The notes beneath the pieces were generated by a model that did no database searches, was not told the origin of the DNA, and saw only the letters and a program-made list of their open reading frames with translations. A stretch of 64,000 nt of DNA from Adiantum capillus-veneris (Eukaryota > Streptophyta > Polypodiopsida > Polypodiales > Pteridaceae): positions 113,506,469-113,570,468 of the forward strand of contig CM043951.1 in the NCBI GenBank assembly GCA_014529385.2. Reading direction: 5' to 3'. The position numbers were made by a program, and so were the translations under genes. Below, one piece after another: positions 24,926 through 36,414 of the stretch; position 1 is the first letter of the stretch, and each line of letters starts with the position of its first letter.

Positions 24926-24966
24926 AACAGCAAGTTCTAATTCCTTAATACTTTTCATGATTGCAG

Positions 24967-25227
24967 AGGCTGAGCCAGAGACTACAGTTGAGAAGGAAGG
25001 TGTGTTAGAGAAGTATAGTCCTAAGAATGGAGATCAAGCAGAAAATGCTCCTTCATCAATGAACGACAATGAAGTGTCAGCCAGAGACACCAGTCCCTCC
25101 AATGGAGATCAAGCAGAAAATGCTTCTTCATCAATGAAGGACAATGAAGTGTCAGCCAAAGACACCAGTCCCTCCATCCTGCAGACCATACAAATGATGC
25201 AAAGGGAAAGAAAGAGAAAGATGGCAG
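24967..25227 (+). pseudogene. Plus-strand transposon gene: acidic exon with 25-residue repeats
   Basis: Acceptor TTGCAG at 24961-24966 and donor at 25228. The exon joins the previous one in phase (SMDH then EAEPETTVEKEG). It encodes a low-complexity acidic Ser-rich stretch with two 25-residue repeats (75-bp units at 25026 and 25101; NGDQAENAxSSM...VSA.DTSPS) and ends in the basic patch RERKRKM, a possible nuclear signal. Probably disordered. Itself undamaged. Confidence 0.65.
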
Positions 25228-25312
25228 GTGTTATTTCTAGTTTTGTTTTTTCCTAAAGGTAGATAATATTGTTTAAGGTTCATTCTTGTTGATTGTTTCT
25301 TCTCTCTTGCAG

Positions 25313-25423
25313 ATGGAGCTGCCAAAAAGCCTACAGAGGATGCAGAAGGGCAAACAAAGACATCAAAGGACCAATTAGCCATAGAGACTGGAGAAAATAG
25401 TAACATGGAATCTGGAAGAAAAG
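25313..25423 (+). pseudogene. Plus-strand transposon gene: short Lys/Glu/Thr exon
   Basis: Acceptor TCTCTCTTGCAG ends at 25312; donor GGTTCT begins at 25424. Both junctions are phase 1, matching the neighbouring exons. The peptide is hydrophilic (DGAAKKPTEDAEGQTKTSKD and on). No domain. Confidence 0.6.
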
Positions 25424-25638
25424 GTTCTACAACAACCAAAGTTAGAAAAAGACTCCAAACATAGTCTTGATATTTTTGCTTTGTAGCCTATCCCCATTTT
25501 TGGCTCTTTTCCTAAATCCTGTCGCTGTTTTTGGCTTTGTAACAATTCTCCATTTCCTTTGAATTAAGAAAGCCAAAATCAAATTTTTTTTGTCCTGTCC
25601 ATCATTGTTGTTTATCTCATTATTGTTTTTATGTTCAG

Positions 25639-26960
25639 ATGTTGCTACTAGCAACATTGACAATCTTGATCACATAGTAAGTATGATAGCACAGTCTACT
25701 ATGGAAGACCCTCATGATGTAGATGGTTCATTTAGAGTTGAGGGCCAAGTCCTATGTGCTAGCAGCATTGATGACCAAGAGGATAAAAAAACAGAGTTTT
25801 TTGTCCTCAATACAGGTGAGGACATGGAGATTATCATGAAAAAGTATGAACCAGGACGGGAAAATGGTTATGCATCCGTGGATGCAGGTGGTGATGCAAG
25901 TTGTGAAGTTGGTGAAGTGGTGCAGGTGATGACACGGAGATTACAATTGATAAGTTTGAACCACCTTGGGAAGATGGTGATGCATCTGTGGATGCAGGTG
26001 GTGCAGTTGGTGCAGGTGAAGACACATACATTATCATTGAAAAGTCTGAATCACCTTGGGAAGATGGTGATGCATCTGCGGATGCATGTGCATCTGTGGA
26101 TGCAGGTGGTGAAGCAAGTTGTGCAGGTGAGGACACGGAGATTACCAATGAAAAGTCTGAACCACCTCACGAAGATGGTGATGCATTTGTGGATGCAGGT
26201 GGTGATGCAGGTTGTGCAGCTGGTTATGCAGTTTGTGCACCTGGTGCAGGTGGTACATAATATGTAAGGCACGATGATGGGATGGTGTCTCAGCAAAGGG
26301 AGGATGGAGGAGGTGCAGGTGGTGTTGTAGATTATGTTAGGAACGATGATGGGACGGTGTCTCGTACATGGGAGGATCCTGGGAACATATTGTTTGAGAG
26401 TAAGCCAGCTCTAATCCTTGATATTAATGGTGTCATGCTGACTTCATTAGACAAGAGGCACCGTTCACGGAAGCCTGCCTATCGGAATGATCTAGAAATT
26501 GTATACATAGGAGGGGTGTCTGCTGGGTATAAAAGGGATGCACCTGCATTCTTGGACTGGTGCCTTGTGCACTTTGATGTATTTGTGTGGACCTGCTGCA
26601 TGAAGACTAAAGCAGAAAATCTGTTGAGTGCCTACTTTCCTGATCAGCTTTCCCAATTCAAGGAAATTCTTGCACAACAGGATTGTGTAAGAGATGCTAG
26701 AATCAAGATAACTGGTGGAAAGTCTGTATTTAACAAGAAGCTAAGTGACTTCTGGGAGAAACGAGCTGTGGAATCCTCCAGGCACTTTTTGCATTGTGAA
26801 GAATATGGAAAATCAGACTCCCACTGAGATTCAAGGATATCTTACTGCAAGATCTTGGCTCACGGCTTGGCTTTGTGCGGAAGATCACCTCAAGTATGCC
26901 GAGGACTGTGCACTACCGAGATCGATCGATAACTTGAGCGTTAGGATCTCAAAGCAGTAG
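25639..26960 (+). pseudogene. Plus-strand transposon gene: acidic repeats and FCP1-like HAD domain
   Basis: Acceptor ATGTTCAG ends at 25638, phase 1. After DVATSNIDNLDHIVS comes an Asp/Gly-rich repeat linker (units start at 25815, 25925, 26015 and 26126), where a 110-bp unit shifts the frame. From about 26390 a HAD fold of the FCP1/NLI-interacting type is seen: motif I as ALILDINGVML (the nucleophile Asp is present, the second Asp is Asn, a known variant in plant relatives), then KRDAPAFLDWCLVHFDVFVW and TCCMKTKAE, then KSVFNKKLSDFW. The usual DDSPYK-type motif is missing and the following NPPGTF...YLTARSWLTAW part lies in another frame, so this copy is inactive. Members dephosphorylate phosphoproteins such as the RNA polymerase II tail; the substrate here is unknown. 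Confidence 0.65.
25815..26240. repeat. Four-unit coding minisatellite (90 to 111 bp)
   Basis: Units begin GGTGA.GACA at 25815, 25925, 26015 and 26126 and contain GATGGTGATGCATCTGTGGA-like text. The spacings are 110, 90 and 111 bp; only the latter two keep the frame. Confidence 0.85.
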
Positions 26961-26977
26961 CGTCTAGAGTATTACAG

Positions 26978-27158
26978 CTAGATATTATCCTGACATGTAA
27001 CCATGATAAGTGATGTAAACAGTCAACCATTTACTGACTTATGGAGTATTTTGCTCACTTGTAATGATGACACAATGTAGTAAAGCAGCTTCCAATGCTC
27101 AATGTAGTAAAGAAACCTTTTGTAATCTTGTACAATTGTTTACGTTTTCGCATTGTTC
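26978..27158. repeat. Downstream segment duplicated at 44119-44290
   Basis: The text from GATATTATCCTGACATGTAA through the paired CAATGTAGTAAAG motifs to GTTTACGTTTT matches 44119-44290 with few changes. In the second copy it joins directly to the GGTGTTGG segment, without the HAD gene between. Confidence 0.85.
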
Positions 27159-27229
27159 ATCACTGCACCTCCACAGTTACACAATTACAAGTACTGTTTT
27201 ACCATGGAACTCCTGGTGGTGACAAGGAA

Positions 27230-27388
27230 GTTCTCACTGTCAACCCTGGTAGCTACCAGTATAATAGTGGTAGCTACCATTCTGCCAAGGAAGTCCTGCA
27301 ATTGACAAGGTGGCTACCAAGATTACATTGGTAGCTGCCATTAGCTGCCATTCTGCCAAGGAAGTCCTGCAAGTGACAAGGTGGCTAC
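27230..27388. repeat. GGTAGCTACC-type repeats, second copy of the duplicated segment
   Basis: Near-identical to 24270-24400 (CAGTATAATAGTGGTAGCTA and on). Ends in the GCTAC target duplication of the third nested element; the text resumes at 35089. Confidence 0.85.
27384..27388. repeat. Target site duplication GCTAC (left copy)
   Basis: GCTAC at 27384-27388 and 35084-35088 flanks the third nested element; it is part of a TAGCTACC-type repeat. Confidence 0.85.
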
Positions 27389-27502
27389 TGACAAAGGAAA
27401 TTTGGAATGGCGGCCTCTACACCAAAACAAACTCCATTGCGCCACAAGGAAAATGAGATGAGGGCACCACCTAGTCTTGAAAGCGTGGACTAGGACCACT
27501 AC

Positions 27503-27575
<73 letters not shown>

Positions 27576-28885
27576 TTACTATGAATGAAGCATTAACCTC
27601 AATGTGTGTACAAGGAATGGATAACTTCAAGCACTCCCAACACAAATAGCATGTAGATTACTAAACAACAACTCAAGATTTATCCAAAATCACATCAAGC
27701 ACTCTCACACACACATAAAAGATCTCTCTTAATTAACATAAGTAAGAGGAGGGGAGGTTACTAGCATAACCAATTTTCACTCTAGAATGTGCAAAGAATA
27801 GTGTGAATGAATGAGCTTTATGGGCTCATGATGAGTGATACAAAGACTCAATGAGGCTGAGAGAGACTTGAAATTACAAAGGGGGGGGGGGGGGGGGGGG
27901 GGGCTCTTTATATAGGCAAGAGAGTGATTAGGAGTGAGGTTAAGATCCAAGTGAAATTTGTACAAATGAAGCTTGATAAGGGACATTCCACCAATGAAGA
28001 AGCTCCTTCCAAGTGATTTGTTGACCTATTTGCAACTAATTGGCTCCATCATCACTTGTGTTGTCTTCACTCCTTCCTCCATAGCTTGAGTCCAAGAGCT
28101 TCCTTATTTTAAAATGTAAAGAATCTACATAAAATCAAGGCATATCTACTAATAATAAAAAGGGGTTGAATGAAAACTTATGAATTACAACAAGATTAAG
28201 CATGATTTGAGAGGTGATTAGAAGAGGAATTTGTGATGGTTTTATGAGCTTGAGAGAGAGGAGGAAGGAGGGGAGGGTGAGAAGACTAATGGATGATTTT
28301 TAGAGAAGGACTCAATGTGGAAAAGAAAGGGTGTGTGTGTAAAGGTAGAGGGGGTGGTCTCCACCACATTTGAAAAAACTGGCGTCCGCCATTGTGGCCA
28401 TATATCCTAGACCGTAGATGCAAAAATTATATAAAAAATATGGTCAAAATCTCCAGCTCATCAGCTACAACTTTGATGAAGACAACTTTTCTTGGATCGG
28501 AGTGGAAGTATTTTTAAAAAATCTAGCCAACTCATGTGTCTGTTTCCTTCCTTTACCAAGTCTTCCACCTGGGTCCCATCTGTTTGAATCATCATATGGC
28601 TCCAAATCCATGATGATATGAGCCCCTCATGACCCTTGAATAATGGGTGCATGGCTCCACAAACACATCATATCTTTTCTTTTCACATTTATATATTTTC
28701 CCTTCCCTTTACCATCAGGTTCTACCTTTCACCTCCTGTGAACTAGTCAAGGAAAAATTGCCATCAAATCATTTTTTTGAATTTTTCCAAGAGGTTCTTC
28801 TCACTCTTTCTTTTATTGTAAACCTCTAGAAGCAAGGAAAACCAACAAAATATAGTAAACAAAAATTTGTGATAGGCTCGGATCA
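27389..28885 (-). repeat. 3' LTR of the third nested element
   Basis: 1497 bp. It contains a GA array (27505-27573), a poly-G run (27882-27903) and, directly beside it, a TATA box (CCTATATAAAG on the minus strand, 27906-27916). Confidence 0.9.
27906..27916 (-). promoter_or_regulatory. TATA box next to a poly-G run (third element LTR)
   Basis: The minus strand reads CCTATATAAAG followed after 3 bp by a poly-C run of about 22. The same pair occurs in the other LTR at 34080-34114. Promoter use is inferred. Confidence 0.5.
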
Positions 28886-28909
28886 TAGCCCCCCCAAACC
28901 TGGCTAGGG

Positions 28910-31900
28910 GTATTTATGCCTCTAGCCTACTTTCTTTGATCTTGGGCTGTGACCTTATTCTCATGTGATAAGGCTTTAGACACCATCCATTTGTCCGGGT
29001 CTTGTGCACTTTACCATCAATGTCTTGAAGTCTGTAAGAGCCATTTTTTATATTTTTGGTGACCAAGAACGGGCCTTCCCATCGAAAAAGAAACTTTCCA
29101 TCCTTACGAGTGTCGAAGCGATTGTCATATCGAAGCACTAGAGATCCCTTTTTGATGTCTTTAGATACTAGTTTTTTGTTGAACTTTTCTCTGCGCTTCT
29201 CTGCTTCTTGAGAGTAGTGGTTGATGGCTTCTTCACGATCCAATTGTAGCCTCTCTAGATCCATGATCCTTTGATGTACTTTCTCCTTTTGAGAGCCTAC
29301 CTGGCTACCCAATAGTCGAAGACTTGTTAACTTCAGTTCAATGGGCAAAAGCGTCTCCTTTCCATAAACCAAATGAAAGGGTGTGTACCCTAATGCGGTT
29401 TTGAAGGAGGTTCTATAGGCCCATAGAGCTCCATTCAGGTGTTTGTCCCAATCTTGGCGCCTGGCATGTACCTGTTTGGTGAGAATTTTGCAAATGATTC
29501 CATTTACCTTTTCCACCAAGCCATTGCACTGAGGATAGTAAGGAGTAGAGTGTTGATGCTGAATATTTAGCTTCTGCATGAGTTCTCCTACCAAGTCTGC
29601 TCTAAACCCTGGTCCTCTATCAGATAGTATTTCAAGAGGGGTGCCAAACCGGCAACAGATGTGGTCAAAGATGAGCTGACTCACATCCTTAGCAGTAATT
29701 CTATTGGTCGGCATAGCCTCAGCCCATCTAGTCATGTAGTCTACTCCCATAATGATGTACTCTTTACGTGATTGAGTGCATGGTAGAGGCCCTATGGCAT
29801 CAATTCCCCACTTCTCAAAGGGCCCATATACCTTTATTGGGTTCTGAGATTCAGCTATGAGCCGTCGTGGTCTTGCTTTCTGACATTCATTACATGTTTG
29901 ACACCAGTTTTTGACGTCACGATGAAGACTTGGCCAAGTAAACCCAGCTTGTAGAACCTTTCTACTAGTGATGTCATGTGCAAAGTGTCCTCCGCACACA
30001 TCATCGTGACAAGCTTTTAAAATCTCTTCAATTTCACTCTTCAAAGGCACTCTCCTAAGCACACCATCCTTACCAAGACAATACAAATTATCATTTACTA
30101 TGCGATACCTGGTAGCCTTCCTAGCTAATCATCACCTTTCCCCTGCATTCAAGTGTTTAGGAGCCTCTCCTTGCTCCAAAAAGTGCATGATATCTTCTAA
30201 TTCCTCCTTGCCTTGCTAAAGTGGAAGTTTGATGGCCACTGCTCCCACTATTGACTCATTTAACTTCGATGATGCTAGGTGGTCTGCATCCTTGTTCTGG
30301 TCTCTTGGCACATGATGTACTTGTGCCTCCCCAAATCTCCTCATAAGAGCTTTGGCTTCTCTCATTTTAGTAGAGAGACTGGCATTTTTACACGCCCATG
30401 TACCTTGTATTTGCCTTACCAAAAGCATGGAGGCACCAAAATCATTTAATCTCTCAATTGAATTATCCAGGCACCAACAAAGGCCATGAATTAGAGCTTG
30501 ATATTCTGCTTCATTGTTGGAGTGGACATCTTCTAGAGTGATCCCTTCACCATGGATCCTCTCTCCCAATGGAGATAAGACCACGATGCCTGCAACTGCC
30601 TTATCCTTGGTTCTCTTGTATGCTCCATCAAAGTAGAGGCTATAAGCATTGACCAGAGCCTCTAGAGCTGGAGGTGGTGGTAGTTCCTTTCTCTTCAAAT
30701 GGAAAACTTTTTCATAGCACTTGTTTGTTAAAATGTCGGCTAAGCATGCTCGAGTTGTTCTTTCAACCTATATTGTATAATCAAACTCTTGCAGAAGCAC
30801 CACCTAGTTTGCTATTTTGTCAGAAATTTTCATATGTTGTAGTGCATAGGGAAACATATCCTCCACAGTGATAATTACAAACCTCTTTGGCAGCAAGTAT
30901 GGCCGAAATTTGGTTACCGCAAACATGAGGGCTAACACTAGCTGTTCCATCAGGGTGTAGGCCTTCTCTGTGTTTTCCATGAGGCGGCTAGCAAAATACA
31001 CAGGCCTCATAAAGGATGTTTTTGGATCTTTTTGTAGGAGGGCAACACCAATGGCTTATTCTCCCACACTAGGGTTTACAAAGAATGTTTCTTCCCAACA
31101 AGGTTGGAGGATTACAGGGAGTGACCCTAACATTTTTTTTATCTCTTTAAAATGCCCATCACTTTCTTCACTCCAAACAAGCGTCTCTTGACGAGTCAGC
31201 TGTTGTAGAGGAAATATCACTTGGGAGAGTAAGTGTATGAATCTACTCAAATATCTTAGCTTTTGCAAGAAAGAGATTAATTGTTTGATGGAAGTTGGGG
31301 AAGGTAGATTTAGCAATGTTTCTATCTTTTCAGGATCTACCTCGATTCCATCAATGGACACTACACTCCCCAATAGTGTAACCTTGCTTTCCCCAATGTG
31401 ACATTTGTCCTTGTTTAGTTGTCTACCCAGCTTAGCTAAACGAGTAAATCCTTCATCAATCTTGCCGAGATGCATACTTTTGGAGCTATAAATACAAAAG
31501 TCATCTATGAAAACCCTTATGGACTTACCAAAGTAAGGTTGGAAGACCATATTCATGAATCGTTGAAAGGTGGCTGGAGCGTTGGTGAGACCAAAAGGCA
31601 TGACTCGAAATGCAAAACAGCCCCATGGTGTGATGAAAGTAGTCTTTTTCTGGTCCTCCTCTGCAATGCGTATTTGAAAGTAGCCGGAGTAGCCATCACA
31701 CACTATGTATCGCTCATGGCCTGCTACTTCATTTAGAATCTCATCTTGAAATGGGAGAGGGAAGTGGTCCCTTTTTGTTGCAGCATTTAGTGGCTTGTAA
31801 TCCACGCACACTCGCCATTTACCATTCTTCTTTGGCCTCACCACTACTGGGGAGACCCATTCTGAATCTTCTACTAGGTATATGAATCCTGCTTCTAAGA

Positions 31901-31915
31901 GTCTCTTCACCTAAG
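28910..31915 (-). CDS. Pol region of the third nested element (RT, RNase H, second RNase H, integrase)
   Basis: Fossil pol. Reverse transcriptase shows VCVDYKPLNAATKRDHFPLP, MPFGLTNAPATFQRF and VFIDDFCIYSS. The gypsy RNase H is partly preserved (FASRLMENTEKAYTLMEQLV). The second RNase H reads SLYFDGAYKRTKDKAVAGIV with SNNEAEYQALIHGL and DADHLAS. Integrase has HDDVCGGHFA...CQTCNECQKA (zinc-binding) and the core GIDAIGPLP, SDRGPGFRADLV, YYPQCNGLVEK, then a C-terminal domain. Confidence 0.88.
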
Positions 31916-32379
31916 ACAATAGTGCATTTTGTTGCACAACCCCTAATCTTCTTAGTTTTTGTACTACTTGCTTGCTCCCTTCTTTTAGATGGATATGATG
32001 CTTCACTGCAGTGACACCTGTAATGTGAGTGTAATCAGAAATAAACAATGATGCATGCTTCTTGAGAACATTTACATAACCCTCCCTTTCTTCTTCCTTT
32101 ATATCCTTGGATCCTTGGGTTGTCTTCTAATGAGGTAGTTTCCTTTATGGTGACGCCCATGACTTCGAGAGTGCTATCACTCTCTTCACTTGAACTCTCT
32201 TCCTTGTCCATGGATGAGGATCATCCACTTGAGCTCCACTCATCAGCTGACGTCTCTAGTTCAAGGTTCTCTTGTCGCCCATTCTTCAAGTTATAAACCA
32301 CCTTCCGACTACGGCCACCCACAGGAGGCCTCAACTCCAAGTCTCCGGTTGCCCAATCTTGCCTAGCTCCTATACCCAT

Positions 32380-33698
32380 GAGCCAAGGTCATCCTAAAAT
32401 AAGGGGGTATCCTTCTCCCTTCACTGGCATCACATAAGCATCAACCTCTGTAGTGATTCCAAAAACAGAAACTCTCAAAGCTTTCACTACACCCACACAA
32501 GTGATAGAGACATTATTGGCCATTTTTTCCCTAAAGTTTGATGATTCCATTACCTCTAAACCCAATTGATGCATTAGCTTTTTTGTCATGACACAAACCT
32601 CTACTCCACTGTCAATGTAAGTTTTTGGAATCCGTTGTCCCATGATTTGAGCCTCCACCAAAGGCACTATATCCTTGAGACCATAGGTTTTGATTACACT
32701 TACTAGCTTACTTCGCTTTGCCCTCGTGCTCACCATTTTTGACCAATGTCGTCGCAGCTTTGGGGACATATGAAGTAGTTGTGGCCAAGTAATCTTTGGT
32801 CCTTGAGAACTCACATCAGCTGTCAAGTCATAAGGTTGTGTCCGAGATCCCATAGAGAAATGAGAGATGTCAATTTGAGACCTAGTACGTGTATTTCTCT
32901 TCTTGGCTTCATCTTTAGTTGCCTGAGATGTACTTGCTTCATTGCTTGCATCCTTGCTTGTTTCTTTACTTACTTCATCTTAGACACGCACACTCTTGAT
33001 AGGCATTGTAGCCACTTCATCTATCTTCATCTTCCCTTTAGCTATTTCTTCCTGGTTGCTTCTGCCCTTGACGACCTCCTCCATCCTTATGATGCTCACA
33101 TTTGAGGTTGACCATGAGGTGGCTGCAAAATTTGAGGTTGTGGTTGCTCTTGTACTTGAGCTCTAGCACGGGGAGGACTTACTTGTTGTCGAGGACCTCT
33201 GACAGGGTAGTCGTATCTTCTGGGATGAGGGCAATTATACATGACGTGGCCATTTTCCCCACAATTGTAACACAACATTTCCCTTGCTTGACGTCATATT
33301 GGTGGCCGATTCCCACCATTCCCCTCAATAGGCCTTCTTTCACCCTGCACAAGATTTACTCTCAAACCCTCTAGCTGGTTTGTGAGATTGTTTATTTGTT
33401 GGAGCATATCTTCTTGTTGACCTCTATTGAGGTCTGGTGCATTAGGCACATTTGGAGGTACGTGAGAAGCTTCCATAGTTGTGATATCGCCTCCCAAAGC
33501 TAGCTGGCCATCTTGGGCTTGATAGAGAATCTTTCGATTCTTTTCCCTAGCAATCCTTAAGGCATCTTCAAAAGTATTTGGAAATTTTCTCTTTACCTTC
33601 TCCCTTAGCAAGGGGTACAAACCTGAGATAAATCGATCCTTTTGCAGGCAATTGGGAGCTCGCTCACCAGGGTTTAGTGAGTCTGACCATTGAAGCAA

Positions 33699-33700
<2 letters not shown>
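32380..33700 (-). CDS. Gag-protease remnants of the third nested element
   Basis: Fossil region with a protease-like part (YIDSGVEVCVMTKKLMHQLG), a CCHC knuckle (CYNCGENGHVMYNC) and a late gag stretch (KDRFISGLYPLLREKVKRKF). Only part of gag is present. Confidence 0.75.

Positions 33701-33702
<2 letters not shown>

Positions 33703-33773
<71 letters not shown>
33703..33773. repeat. GA microsatellite at the gag/LTR boundary
   Basis: Uninterrupted GA run. The sequence on its right matches the left LTR from 27574, so the run is the LTR's own GA array. Confidence 0.9.
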
Positions 33774-33776
<3 letters not shown>

Positions 33777-35083
33777 ACTATGAATGAAGCATTAACCTCA
33801 ATGTGTGTACAAGGAATGGATAACTTCAAGAACTCCCAACACAAATAGCATGTAGATTACTAAACAACAACTCAAGATTTAGCCAAAATCACATCAAGCA
33901 CTCTCACACACACATAAAAGATCTCTCTTAATTAACATAAGTAAGAGGAGGGGAGGTTACTAGCATAAATAGTTTGCACTCTAGAATGTGCAAAGAATAG
34001 AGTGAATGAATGAGATTTATGGGCTCATGATGAGTGATACGAAGACTCAATGAGGCTGAGGGAGACTTGAAATTACAAAGGGGGGGGGGGGGGGGGTGGG
34101 GCTCTTTATATAGGCAAGAGATTTACTAGGAGTGAGGTTAAGATCCAAGTGCAATTTGTACAAATGAAGCTTGATTAGGGACATTCCACCAATGAAGAAG
34201 CTCCTTCCAAGTGATTTGTTGACCTATTTGCAACTAATTGGCTCCATCATCACTTGTGTTGTCTTCACTCTTTCCTCCATAGATTGAGTCCAAGAGCTTC
34301 CTTATTTTAAAATGTAAAGAATCTACATAAAATCAAGGCATATCTAGTAATAATAGAAAGGGGTTGAATGAAAACTTATGAATTACAACAAGATTAAGCA
34401 TGATTTGAGAGGTGATTAGAAGAGGAATTTGTAATGGTTTTATGAGCTTGAGAGAGAGGAGGAAGGAGGGGAGGGTGAGAAGACTAATGGCTGGTTTTTA
34501 GAGAAGGACTCAATGTGGAAAAGGAAGGGTGTGTGTGTAAAGGTAGAGAGGGTGGTCTCCACCACAGTTGAAAAAACTGGCGTCCGCCATTTTGGCCATA
34601 TCTCCTAGGCCGTAGATGCAAAATATTATAAAAAAAATATGGTCAAAATCTCCAGCTCATCAGCTACAACTTTGATGAAGACAACTTTTCTTGAATCGGA
34701 GTGGAAGTATTTTTTAAAAATCCTGCAATCTCATGTGTCTGTTTCCTTCCTTTACCAAGTCTTCCACCTGGGTCCCATCTGTTTGAATCATCAATGGCTC
34801 CAAAACCATGATGATATGATCCCCTCATGACCCTTGAATCATGGGTGCATGGCTCCACAAACACATCATATCTTTTCTTTTCACATTTATATATTTTCCC
34901 TTCCCTTTACCATTAGGTTCTACCTTTCACCTCCTGTGAACTAGTCAAGGAAAAATTTCCATCAAATCATTTTTTTGAATTTTTCCAAGAGGTTCTTCTC
35001 ACTCTTTCTTTTATTGTAAACCTCTAGAACCAAGGAAAACCAACAAAATATAGCAAACAAAAATTTGTGATAGGCTCGGATAA
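33774..35083 (-). repeat. 5' LTR copy of the third nested element (partial)
   Basis: Matches 27574-28885 including the poly-G run (34080-34096) and TATA box (34104-34114). It ends at 35083, next to GCTAC. Confidence 0.88.
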
Positions 35084-35088
35084 GCTAC

Positions 35089-35239
35089 CAAGATTGCATT
35101 AGTAGCTGCCATTCTGCCATGAGCTGCCATTCTGCCAAGGAAGTCTTGCAATTGACAAGGTAGCTACCATGATAGCATATGTAGCTACCATGATGGCAAG
35201 GGACAAGGTAGCTACTAGGATAGCATTTGGTAGTAGCGG
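35089..35239. repeat. GGTAGCTACC-type repeats between two LTR elements
   Basis: Transposon sequence continuing from 27388 (CAAGATTGCATTAGTAGCTG and on to TTTGGTAGTAGCGG). Matches 24350-24583 of the first copy with rearrangement. Confidence 0.8.
35236..35239. repeat. Target site duplication GCGG (left copy)
   Basis: GCGG precedes the LTR at 35240 and follows it at 44005-44008. It is the same tetramer, again followed by T, as at the second nested element. Confidence 0.8.
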
Positions 35240-36386
35240 TGTGAGCGGGATGAAAACACACACAACGCCTCTATAACGACCCGACACACACTCTTGGGAA
35301 GATACACACACATACTATGGGGCACCACTCGGCTTAGACAACACACCTGGCCGAGACAGGGAACACACCTCTGGAGTGAGAGGAGAGAGACTATCCACTT
35401 GCCCACTCCACACAGACACACACACACACACACACACACACCCAAAAAACTCAGCTCAAAAGAGGAGAATTTCTGATGTTTAGATACAAATGAGCTTGGG
35501 CCAACACCAATGGGGCAAACAGCTCACACAATATGGGTAAAAGATACCAGATACAATAACAAACTAGAGCAGAAACTTCGTTCATAGGAGAAACTTACAC
35601 AGAAAAACAACAGGAAAAGAGTGAGGAATTTGGCAAAATGGACAGCGCCATCGCGTTTGGAACGGCCCAAAACCCCAGTCTACAATGTCAAAGTGCTCAA
35701 ATCCGACCTCGGATGAGCAGTTTACGGCCAAAACAGGCTCCAAAAACACCAAAAACACACCTGCGGCTGTTCCTCCTCTCTTCTCCACGTTTTTTCTGGT
35801 CTTCTCTCTGTTTTTTCAGTTCCCACACTTAGCTTTATTACTTGGGCACCCTTGGCCTTTTAGATGACCTCAAACGGACCCCGAACAGGCCAAAAACTGA
35901 CCTCGCAGTGCATAGTTGTCACCTTTTTGCATCATTCGCACACCTGGCACTCAGCTTTTTTCCAATAATGCATCTCTCCACCACGTGAAGTGGCCCCAAA
36001 AAGTGGTCCTAATGATGACCTTTCTGCATAACTCTCACCAGAAAACACCCACGTTGTGTCCGTCCTCATCCGCGTGCAAATATTGACCTCGTTCGCCCTC
36101 CTGACGCCACTAGATGCCATCTGACGCACCTGCTGACCTCACGTCGTTGGCCCGCGGATAGCTTTCTCGAGAAGTTTTACGCGCTACCAACTCCTCCTTA
36201 TTGTAGAAAAAACACACTAGTATTGGTAATAGTGAAAAACGATGCAGTAGATACACCCTGTCCTACCTGTACACATGTGGGCCCCACGTAACCACCTGGC
36301 TATGGAAATTGGGCAATCCTTTATTTGATGCACCATGCATGTGTATGTACATATGCGCAATCCCTTGCTCCAAAAAACTCCTGACA
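35240..36386 (-). repeat. 3' LTR of the whole-looking Tat-like element
   Basis: 1147 bp, partner of 42862-44004. It carries a short CA microsatellite near 35408-35442. No convincing TATA box was found. Confidence 0.95.
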
Positions 36387-36414
36387 TAATTTGCCCATCC
36401 CCTAGCCTGCTAGA

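Larger units (their letters stand above)
27389..35083 (-). mobile_element. Ty3/gypsy Tat-like element, broken, nested in the DNA transposon
   Basis: Fossil element on the minus strand. The left (3') LTR is 27389-28885, starting TG and ending CA; the right (5') repeat, ending at 35083, is a shorter copy. Target duplication GCTAC. A purine tract (GGGGGGGCTA) adjoins the 3' LTR. Parts are gag remnants, a zinc knuckle, protease, reverse transcriptase, RNase H, a second archaeal-type RNase H and integrase. The second RNase H places it with Tat elements, as do its close similarities to the outer element's pol. Broken, with six or more breaks. The repeats differ by a few percent, so it is somewhat older than its three neighbours. 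Confidence 0.88.
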
